Virus record (IMG/VR): IMGVR_UViG_3300010391_000096
Span: 1-37,292 of that record
Origin: a virus
DNA: 37,292 nucleotides
Direction: 5' to 3' (one strand)
Each line of letters begins with the position of its first letter. Positions within the stretch are counted from its first letter, which is position 1. The translations under genes and the position numbers were made by a program. Under the pieces are notes generated by a model. That model saw nothing but the letters and a program-made list of their open reading frames with translations. It did not search any database and was not told the origin of the DNA. Shown here piece after piece: positions 8,391 through 13,787 of this stretch.

Positions 8391-8481
8391 ACGATTCCTA
8401 GCCCCCCAGTCAAGCCCGCGGGGGCGGGCGGGGGCCGTTGGATCCCGGACGGCCCCGGCCCGCCAGCGGGGCTAGAAATCG
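8391..8481 (+). repeat. Structured inverted-repeat element between genes
   Basis: CGATTCCTAGCCCC (8392-8405) pairs with GGGGCTAGAAATCG (8468-8481) in 13 of 14 positions. Inside the 62-base loop, GGGGCCGT and ACGGCCCC form a second perfect 8-bp stem. The left arm shares AACGATTCCTAG plus a C-run with 26610-26627, in another non-coding gap. No T-run follows, so it is not a standard terminator. A shorter hairpin (CCGCC, loop, GGCGG, 8531-8545) lies just before the next ribosome site. It could be an RNA structure, a protein-binding site or a recombination site. Confidence 0.5.
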
Positions 8482-8561
8482 ATTCGGAGAGGCAAGTTGA
8501 CCATTTTCCATCCGAGCGATCATCCAATAGCCGCCTTGAAGGCGGCGGGAAGGAGCGAGTG

Positions 8562-9305
8562 ATGGGGACCACAATGAATCGACAGACGTATGAGAAGTTG
8601 ATCGCGGAAGACCTTGAATGGCTTTTGAAGCAGCCGCACTGCTCCGAGCGTATGCACATCAAGGCAGTGTTGGCAGCGTCGGCAGGGAGCCATTATAAAG
8701 GTGAGAGCGACCATGCCGAAATCGCCCGGCTCAAGGTCGAGTTAAATAAGCAGGAAAAAAACGTCGATGACATGATGAACATGGCTATCTACAACGACGA
8801 CAGGAGAAAAGAAGCCTCGTCTCTGTTCCGTGCCGAGCACGAACGGGCGGAGAACTGTCTTAGGGCTGCTGAGGCACTATGGGGAGTAGTTGCTAATGCG
8901 GGCGGAGGCAACTGGCAGCTGGAAAGTGTCGAGTGGCGTAACGCAGCGGCAAGAGCACGGGAGTTGTACCGCACCGCCCTCGCCAGAAAGACGAAGGCCA
9001 TTCCGCCATGCACCTGTGGCCCTGGATTCAATCCTGACTGCGAACATCATCACGAAGCGGGGGCCACAACCGAGCGTCAAGCCCTCGGCAATCTGCTGGC
9101 TACGCTGAACGGTGACGGCGGGCAGCGACAGGATGAGGTAGGCGTCAAGCAAGCTGCTGAGGAGGGCCTTTCCCGTGTCCTGGCAATGCTGCAGGTGATG
9201 GCCGAGAAGGGAATCGAGTTGCCGAAGGCCAAGATTGAGTGTCCGAAGTCGCCGACGGGGCGGTGGAAGTGTCTGGGTTCACCAGAGGACGCTGAGGATT
9301 GCTGA
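8562..9305 (+). CDS. Hypothetical protein, coiled coil with Cys/His-rich segment
   Basis: The protein has 247 residues. AAGGAG (8550-8555) is six bases before ATG 8562; GTG 8559 and ATG 8574 are alternatives. Residues 45-100 are charged and heptad-like (HAEIARLKVELNKQEKNV), suggesting a coiled coil. Around residues 145-165 comes CTCGPGFNPDCEHHHEAG, a possible metal site. A second helical region follows (AAEEGLSRVLAMLQVMAEKG). No family is recognised and the function is unknown. Its composition is somewhat less GC-rich than the replication genes, and it begins the accessory block. Confidence 0.72.
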   Translation: MGTTMNRQTYEKLIAEDLEWLLKQPHCSERMHIKAVLAASAGSHYKGESDHAEIARLKVELNKQEKNVDDMMNMAIYNDDRRKEASSLFRAEHERAENCLRAAEALWGVVANAGGGNWQLESVEWRNAAARARELYRTALARKTKAIPPCTCGPGFNPDCEHHHEAGATTERQALGNLLATLNGDGGQRQDEVGVKQAAEEGLSRVLAMLQVMAEKGIELPKAKIECPKSPTGRWKCLGSPEDAEDC

Positions 9306-9386
9306 CTATCCCGGCGGACCGTTCAAGGGTCAGCTGGATCGGCCCGAGCACAAAACTCATTCCTCCTCCCGTTCCTAGGAGTTCAA

Positions 9387-9926
9387 ATGGCCCCGTCGAA
9401 TCAACTTTGGACCTCTGCGGCACCCCAGTGGTGGGGGCGGAGCACCACCGCCCCGGAACCGTTGCCGCTGGATCGTTGGATCCTTGCACTCAGACACCTG
9501 GCCCCCATCGGACCGACCGTCGTGGTCAACGTCCGACGCAGTGAGTACGATGTCTACATGGGGCGGTTCGACCCCCAACGGGGCGATGGCTATTTCGGCA
9601 ATCCCGCGAAATTCGGTCGGTGTAACCACTGCCACCACAGCCACAACCATCGGCTTGACGTGGTTGGATGCTATCGGGCGTACTTCACGTTTCGGCTCAC
9701 GGCGGATGAGTCGTTCCGGGATCGGCTTCTGGAGTGCCGCGGGAAGCGGCTCGGATGTTTCTGCGCACCGGCCCTGTGCCACGCGGACGTGGTTGCGGAG
9801 TTCCTGAACGCCAATACCCCGACCCATCGGCCCCGGACGCGAACGGGGTCCTCCGATTCGAAAGAACCAGACGTCCGGGTCTTCCGCGTGGGCCGGCGGG
9901 AAGCGGGAGGGCGTGCTCATGACTAA
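9387..9926 (+). CDS. DUF4326 domain protein
   Basis: The core VVVNVRRSEYDVYMGRFD, then GNPAKFG, RLTADESFRDRLLECRGK and LGCFCAPALCHADVVAEFLN fits DUF4326, a small domain common in phages: 'VNxR...YDVYIGR...GNP...L.GK.L.CwCaP..CHgdvL.e'. The cysteine/histidine cluster CFCxPxxCHxD is its hallmark. A further CNHCHHSHNH insertion sits in the middle. The biochemical role of the family is not established; the conserved Cys/His and Arg residues suggest a nucleotide- or metal-linked enzyme. The C-terminal 35 residues are a charged tail that overlaps the next gene. AGGAG lies five bases before the ATG. Confidence 0.85.
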   Translation: MAPSNQLWTSAAPQWWGRSTTAPEPLPLDRWILALRHLAPIGPTVVVNVRRSEYDVYMGRFDPQRGDGYFGNPAKFGRCNHCHHSHNHRLDVVGCYRAYFTFRLTADESFRDRLLECRGKRLGCFCAPALCHADVVAEFLNANTPTHRPRTRTGSSDSKEPDVRVFRVGRREAGGRAHD

Positions 9927-10398
9927 GAAGTACGTCCACGATTTGACAAAGTATTGGGAGCGGATCCGAGCCGATACCCGGCCCCCGATTCCACCGGTGC
10001 GTCACTCCGGTTCGATCATTTTGTTGGCGGAGCGGGGACTGGAGCTCTGGGATTTTTTTCTGTCCAGCGAACGGGATTCGAAAGAACTCCGAGAAATGAA
10101 ACAGGCCTACGAGGGTCTTCGGGCGGAGCACGCTCGCCTGGCCGGTCAAGAGGCGCAGCTTCGCGAGGAGTGCAGGCAACTCTGGCGGGTGTGGATGGCG
10201 TCGCGGCGACTGCTCCGGGGCCATTACTGGCGGGCGGGTCGTCCGCGATTCAAGGAGAACAAACGGCTCGCTCGGGCGGTGATGGTGATGCGCCAAGCAT
10301 TTAAGAACATGCGTCCGGAAGAAAGTCCCGCTGAGCCGTTTAGGATCCAGCGGCGCAATCGGGGTTTCATTCCATTCCAGAAAAAAGGAGCAACATGA
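9919..10398 (+). CDS. Hypothetical charged helical protein
   Basis: The protein has 159 residues starting at ATG 9919, with GGGAGG seven bases upstream; GTG 9913 is an alternative. After a first domain (MTKKYVHDLTKYWERI, then SGSIILLAERGLELWDFFL) comes a long charged helix (KELREMKQAYEGLRAEHARL), followed by an Arg-rich region (ASRRLLRGHYWRAGRPRFKE). This could be a nucleic-acid-binding coiled-coil protein, but no family is recognised. It overlaps the DUF4326 gene at its start and the next gene at its stop by four bases. Confidence 0.68.
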   Translation: MTKKYVHDLTKYWERIRADTRPPIPPVRHSGSIILLAERGLELWDFFLSSERDSKELREMKQAYEGLRAEHARLAGQEAQLREECRQLWRVWMASRRLLRGHYWRAGRPRFKENKRLARAVMVMRQAFKNMRPEESPAEPFRIQRRNRGFIPFQKKGAT

Positions 10399-10685
10399 GT
10401 TTCATCAAAGCACCAACGATCGAGGAACTGGCGGAGGCCCTCTATGAAGGGACTTCGCAACTGGGCAACCTGGCGGAGACGCTCGCTCGCCTGCACGGTA
10501 AGGCGGGGGCTCTGAGCTTCTACCAGCTGATGGGCCCGGATGTACAGAACTTCTGGCGGAACATCGCCAAACAGCTGATCGACCACGCAGCGGAGTGGCA
10601 ACCCGGACAGGGTTCCTGTTGCATCTTGAGTCGTCGAGAACAGGCAAGGCTTGAAACCCTGCCCCGCGTCGCAGAGGAGGGCTAA
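10395..10685 (+). CDS. Hypothetical protein, 96 residues
   Basis: AAAGGAG (10384-10390) precedes the ATG, which overlaps the previous stop as ATGA. The sequence is helical (IEELAEALYEGTSQLGNLAE, then ALSFYQLMGPDVQNFWRNIA) with a CC pair near the end (GSCCILSRREQ). Nothing identifies its role. It lies in a run of small coupled genes between the primase and the AT-rich gap. Confidence 0.7.
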   Translation: MSFIKAPTIEELAEALYEGTSQLGNLAETLARLHGKAGALSFYQLMGPDVQNFWRNIAKQLIDHAAEWQPGQGSCCILSRREQARLETLPRVAEEG

Positions 10686-10687
10686 CC

Positions 10688-11275
10688 TTGAGTGCAATTC
10701 AAGTGTTCCATGCTGGCGAAACTTTTGAGGTACAGGTAGATGCTGATCTGCTCCCGGAGGTCCTGCGGCTTGGGGAGCTCTACCTGCACGGAAACCAATA
10801 CGGGAACCATCGAGCCATTCTGAAGCGGACGCACGGTCCAATGCTCTTCCTCCACCGGATGCTCGCAGCAGCGGGACCGGCGGAGGTGGTGTTCGCCAGA
10901 AACGGGGACTACCTGGACTGTCGTTTCAACAACCTCCTGATCCTCCCGCGGGCGGAGGCCTATGAGGTGATCTCCCGCAAGGTTGCAGAGAAGATCTACC
11001 GTCGCGGGCGGGGGCACCCCAGCCACGGAGAGCCGGCCCCGACCACTTTCAAGGGGGTCACCTGGCGACGGAACAGGGGGCGTGATTACATCCAATGGGC
11101 AGCACAGATCCATCTGAACAACCGTACCCTTCACCTGGGCATTTTTCCGTTCACCCCGGAGGGGGAGCGGGCCGCGGCTCGGGCATTCGACATGGGTGTG
11201 CTGGAGCATCGCCCGGCGGGGGCGTACCTGAATTTCCCCGAACAACTTTCACAGGAGATCCAGATCCAAGGCTGA
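10688..11275 (+). CDS. HNH-like/AP2 domain protein, probably nuclease-impaired
   Basis: The protein has 195 residues and a TTG start with GGAGGG six bases upstream. The middle (residues 50-83) follows the HNH layout: FLHRMLAAAG, then VVFARNGDYLDCRFNNL. In active homologues this reads 'VDHxNGDxLDNRxxNL'; here the aspartate and histidine are F69 and A70, while D74, D77 and N82 remain. The C-terminal 65 residues, from FKGVTWRRN through WAAQIHLNNRTLHLGIFP to AARAFDMG and AYLNFPE, form an AP2 DNA-binding domain. AP2-HNH proteins are known phage homing nucleases. The lost histidine suggests DNA binding without efficient cutting, perhaps a decayed homing gene or a repurposed regulator. Confidence 0.85.
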   Translation: MSAIQVFHAGETFEVQVDADLLPEVLRLGELYLHGNQYGNHRAILKRTHGPMLFLHRMLAAAGPAEVVFARNGDYLDCRFNNLLILPRAEAYEVISRKVAEKIYRRGRGHPSHGEPAPTTFKGVTWRRNRGRDYIQWAAQIHLNNRTLHLGIFPFTPEGERAAARAFDMGVLEHRPAGAYLNFPEQLSQEIQIQG

Positions 11276-11319
11276 TAGTTCGAGTTTATGCTGTTTCACC
11301 TCCAGAAAAGGAGACGATG

Positions 11320-11661
11320 ATGGAATCAGAGGCATCACAAGCGGTTCGTGCCGCGGCGGAGAAGGTCCCGCCGCAGCAGCGGCTCAGCGTCGGGCACAAC
11401 AACGACACCGGGGCTGTGATCCTCCTGGTGTCCGACCGCCAGGTCGCGATGGACCCCGACAGTGCAGCCGTGTTCGCCCGCGCCATCCTCAAGCACGCGA
11501 AGAAGGGGGCTGCGATCGCGACGGCCCGGCGGTATGCGTCGCCCGCCCCCCTTAAGGGGGGCGGGGGAGCGGGACTGCTGGCCAGGGCCGCGGCCCTCGG
11601 ACTGGCTCCGCTGCGGCTGGACCCGGCGGGACTGGGTTTGCGGAGGCCCGGCGGGGCCTGA
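11320..11661 (+). CDS. Hypothetical protein with palindrome-encoded C-terminus
   Basis: The protein has 113 residues. ATG 11320 lies six bases after AAAAGGAG; ATG 11317 is too close. Residues 1-70 look like a normal folded unit (QQRLSVGHNNDTGAVILLVS, then MDPDSAAVFARAILKHAKKG). The rest (YASPAPLKGGGGAG onward) is encoded by and after a 24-bp perfect palindrome and is low-complexity Ala/Leu/Arg. The tail may be read-in of non-coding DNA after loss of the original stop. No family is recognised. Confidence 0.6.
   Translation: MESEASQAVRAAAEKVPPQQRLSVGHNNDTGAVILLVSDRQVAMDPDSAAVFARAILKHAKKGAAIATARRYASPAPLKGGGGAGLLARAAALGLAPLRLDPAGLGLRRPGGA
11542..11565. repeat. 24-bp perfect palindrome
   Basis: CCCGCCCCCC, then TTAA, then GGGGGGCGGG reads the same on both strands. 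It can form a 10-bp GC hairpin. It lies inside the 3' part of the 11320-11661 gene. Such C/G-run palindromes with a TTAA centre resemble bacterial intergenic repeat elements; that resemblance is an inference. Confidence 0.75.
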
Positions 11662-11958
11662 AAATGGTCCATTAATGGCTCATTAATTGAGAAACCAGTT
11701 CACCGTATCCTCCAGCCCGTTGGCCGACTTAAACGATGGGAGGTTGAATTAAGCCCTATATCAGGGGGGGATAATGCGTGTGCTCTGTCTTTGGTCTCTT
11801 TAACCTGAGTAAAGCTTGATTGTTCTTATAAGAGAGAAAAAAGCTTTTTGGGGGGTTTAGGGGGTTTAGGAGGTTTGAAGGACACTCATTACCCCCCACG
11901 GCTATAGGGCGGAATTCGGTCGGAAGCGTATTCGGTGCTTGAAAAAAAGGAGAATTCA
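11662..11958 (+). other. AT-rich non-coding region with palindromes and G-tracts (candidate regulatory or origin region)
   Basis: This 297-base gap holds no convincing gene. It starts with two short palindromic sites, CCATTAATGG (11669-11678) and CTCATTAATTGAG (11679-11691). A G7 run followed by ATAATG lies at 11764-11775. AAAAAGCTTTTT (11838-11849) is a perfect palindrome. From 11850 come G6-TTTA-G5-TTTA-GGAGG, a guanine-quadruplex-type repeat. TTGAAT (11745) with GATAAT (11770) is a weak promoter possibility at 19-base spacing. AAAGGAG (11946-11952) at the end serves the next gene. Unlike its GC-rich surroundings, it is visibly AT-rich. Confidence 0.5.
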
Positions 11959-12210
11959 GTGGATGGATTGCCAAAAAAGGCCCGTTTAAAGGGTCGGTTG
12001 ACCGCTGGGGTGCCGACGTGCCCCCTGTGCGGGGTGACCATGATCAAGCGGAAGCGGCGGGCGGATGGGGTGGAGTTCTGGGGTTGTTCCGATTTTCCGG
12101 GATGTCACGGTGCGCGGGACGTGGATTATGATGATGAGGTTGAGAGCCTGGCGGAGCGAGACGCTCGCCGGGCCGCAACGGAAAGGGAGGTGGACCTTGC
12201 AAGCGAGTGA
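11959..12210 (+). CDS. Topoisomerase-type C4 zinc ribbon protein
   Basis: The 83-residue protein starts at GTG 11959, six bases after AAAGGAG. Its core TCPLCGVTMIKRKRRADG followed by EFWGCSDFPGCHGARD is the C4 zinc finger found at the C-terminus of bacterial type IA topoisomerases (CPxCG...GxFxGCxxFPxC). Four cysteines of the CxxC...CxxxxxC pattern are present. As a free-standing protein it probably binds single-stranded DNA. The acidic/charged tail (DYDDEVESLAERDARRA) is not part of the domain. It directly follows the AT-rich gap, so an origin- or template-related role is conceivable but inferred. Confidence 0.82.
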   Translation: MDGLPKKARLKGRLTAGVPTCPLCGVTMIKRKRRADGVEFWGCSDFPGCHGARDVDYDDEVESLAERDARRAATEREVDLASE

Positions 12211-12604
12211 GCTGGCGGTTTGGATCCGGGCGGGCGGGTGGCGGTGGGTGTTGTTGTTGTATGGCGCTCCAATCCGGGCGCTCAAACTTGAGGTGGAGCG
12301 GGCGGCGGTGCTCCGGGGGGAGGTGGTTCCGCGGGGGCCGTTGACGGACATGGCGGAGTTGGCGGAGTTCCTGCAGCGGGAACTGCCGGATGTAAGGTTC
12401 ACCCTGGAGGCGAGTGCGGCAACGGTGTGGGGGTTGGACCTGGTGTTGCTCCTGATCCAGAAGGGGGATTGTGAGTCAGCTGAGGGGAGCGTGCGGCGGT
12501 GGTTGGGGCCGGCTCCGGCGGGACAGAAGCGGCTTTGGGTATGGGTGGATCGGGAGGAGCGGGCGGATGTGATCGGGAGGGGTGGGGGGACGAGCGATGG
12601 TTGA
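12197..12604 (+). CDS. Hypothetical protein
   Basis: The protein has 135 residues from TTG 12197, with GGGAGG (12185-12190) six bases upstream, overlapping the end of the zinc-ribbon gene. Longer in-frame starts from 12065 lie inside the upstream gene and lack a ribosome site. The sequence has alternating hydrophobic strands and helices (WRWVLLLYGAPIRALKLEVE, then MAELAEFLQRELPDVRFTLE) ending in a Gly-rich tail. The plus strand is strongly G-biased over its length. No family is recognised; the coding call rests on the ribosome site and packing. Confidence 0.55.
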   Translation: MQASELAVWIRAGGWRWVLLLYGAPIRALKLEVERAAVLRGEVVPRGPLTDMAELAEFLQRELPDVRFTLEASAATVWGLDLVLLLIQKGDCESAEGSVRRWLGPAPAGQKRLWVWVDREERADVIGRGGGTSDG

Positions 12605-12645
12605 GTTGGCGTCGTTGTACAGATCCTTCTCTGAAAGGCGGAGTG

Positions 12646-12927
12646 ATGACATTGGCGATTGAACTTGGCGACCGGGTGCGGGATCGGATTAGCGGACTTG
12701 TTGGAATCGCGACGGCCGTGACGCATTACATCTACGGGTGCACCCGGTGGACGTTGACCCCGGAGATCTGCAAGGAGGGTGCTCCCGCTGAGGTCCAATG
12801 GTTTGACGAACCGCAGTTGGAGGTGGTGGAGCGGGGCATCATCAAACCGTTGCAGCTGCGGACCGTGGAGACTGGCCCGGCCGGCCCGCGGCCGGACGCC
12901 CGCAGAGCGGCAGACACCCCGCGGTAG
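12646..12927 (+). CDS. Small phage protein of the 'LGDRVRDxxxGxxGIA' type
   Basis: The 93-residue protein starts at ATG 12646 after AAAGGCGGAG. IELGDRVRDRISGLVGIATA, then YIYGCTRWTLTPE and VQWFDEPQLEVVE match from memory a widespread small phage protein with an SH3-like or KOW-like fold ('LGdkVrDkvTGF.GIa.....ylnGC....vqp......p...wfDe.qLe'). Its function is unknown. The last 30 residues are a Pro/Arg-rich tail. It is the last gene before a strong terminator, so it ends the early or middle transcript. Confidence 0.75.
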   Translation: MTLAIELGDRVRDRISGLVGIATAVTHYIYGCTRWTLTPEICKEGAPAEVQWFDEPQLEVVERGIIKPLQLRTVETGPAGPRPDARRAADTPR

Positions 12928-12962
12928 CGGGGACAGGAATTTGAGGAAGTTGAGCCTTGGTA

Positions 12963-12984
12963 ATTGAGCGTCAAGACGCTCAAT
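12963..12984 (+). repeat. 10-bp inverted repeat
   Basis: ATTGAGCGTC and GACGCTCAAT are perfectly paired around two bases. It lies in the 183-base gap 12928-13110 between the last accessory gene and the packaging genes. No T-run follows, so an operator-like or processing role is as likely as termination. Confidence 0.6.
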
Positions 12985-13063
12985 CCGTTAAGTTAGCTCC
13001 CACGACGTGGGTCGCTGACCGGAACAAAAACGTGATGGGACTCGCAGCCCATTGTGTTGCTCC

Positions 13064-13094
13064 CGCCCCGGCCTTGTTGGTCGGGGCGTTTTTT
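13064..13094 (+). terminator. Rho-independent terminator
   Basis: CGCCCCG (13064-13070) pairs with CGGGGCG (13082-13088), extended by inner pairs around a TTGTT loop and followed directly by six T. It would end the transcript of the accessory genes before the packaging genes. A possible promoter overlaps it. Confidence 0.85.
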
Positions 13095-13101
13095 GTAGAA
13101 T
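13074..13101 (+). promoter_or_regulatory. Possible sigma70-type promoter for the packaging/head operon
   Basis: TTGTTG (13074-13079) and TAGAAT (13096-13101) are 16 bases apart. Initiation about seven bases on would begin near the ATG at 13111, which has no Shine-Dalgarno site. The -35 match is weak and lies in the terminator loop. Confidence 0.35.
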
Positions 13102-13110
13102 AGACCTTGC

Positions 13111-13596
13111 ATGCCTCGATACATGAGGAAAAGCCCGCCATGGAACCAGGGTGCGTTCCAGCCTGTGGGGCGGAGGCTTGGTCCGAACGGCAGGTTGCAT
13201 GCGTTGCTCCTGCTGGACTTGATGCTGAGCAAGGACGCCAACAAGGCCCTGCTGCTGAAGGCACTTGAGAAGGAGTTCCGCGGTGACCCGGTCGCGTTCT
13301 TCAAGAGCATCATCATGCCTCTGCTGCCGCAGCGGGCAATGCAGAGGATTGACGAGCTCTACGAGGACGAGGCCCGGCAAGGCGGTGAGGTGGCCTTCAT
13401 GCTGAAAGCGAAGCGGCTCGTGGCGGATACCCTCAACGACATGGGTGAGGGCCGCATCGCTGAAGTGCTTTGCTCCGCCCTGGACCGCACCGCGGGGGCG
13501 GGCTCTGGCGGGGCGGGGCCGGTGGAGGTGGAACTTGTGGTGGGCGACCCCCGCCCGGACGAGGCGACTGTTCGAATCCGCAAGAGGAAGCCATGA
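13111..13596 (+). CDS. Putative terminase small subunit
   Basis: The 161-residue protein sits two genes before the large terminase subunit and right after a terminator, which is the usual place for the small subunit that recognises phage DNA for packaging. The N-terminus is basic (MPRYMRKSPPWNQGAFQPVG), followed by helices (LLLLDLMLSKDANKALLLKA, then DPVAFFKSIIMPLLPQ) and a variable tail. This resembles DUF5681-type packaging proteins only loosely, so the function is mainly from context. No ribosome site precedes ATG 13111 or ATG 13123; the gene may be read from a near-leaderless transcript, or start further in. Confidence 0.55.
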   Translation: MPRYMRKSPPWNQGAFQPVGRRLGPNGRLHALLLLDLMLSKDANKALLLKALEKEFRGDPVAFFKSIIMPLLPQRAMQRIDELYEDEARQGGEVAFMLKAKRLVADTLNDMGEGRIAEVLCSALDRTAGAGSGGAGPVEVELVVGDPRPDEATVRIRKRKP

Positions 13597-13787
13597 GGTG
13601 GCAGCGGAGTGAACTTGAAGAAATTGGTGTGTCGGCCCTCCAAGTATTGGCGGGCAGAAGTTACTATGCCGAGGTCAAGCGACTCCAAGCCGGACCCCTT
13701 GGCACTCGTTCCTGGGAGGCGATTCGAAAACAGTTGAGGGCGTGCGTGGCGGAGTTCAGGCACCTTGGCGTGCGGCGAGGTTCATGA
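13593..13787 (+). CDS. Small hypothetical protein coupled to terminase
   Basis: The 64-residue protein MRWQRSELEEIGVSALQVLA... is linked on both sides by ATGA overlaps, to the putative small subunit and to the large subunit. The in-frame extension upstream of 13593 lies inside the previous gene and is Gly/Pro low-complexity, so I start at 13593. It is predicted all-helical and basic at the end (EFRHLGVRRGS). Its position suggests a packaging accessory role, which is inference. Confidence 0.6.
   Translation: MRWQRSELEEIGVSALQVLAGRSYYAEVKRLQAGPLGTRSWEAIRKQLRACVAEFRHLGVRRGS

Noticed and set aside
13571-13590. TTCGAATC resembling a tRNA T-loop
   Set aside because: It lies inside the putative small terminase gene and no acceptor, D or anticodon stem can be drawn around it. 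No other tRNA was found.
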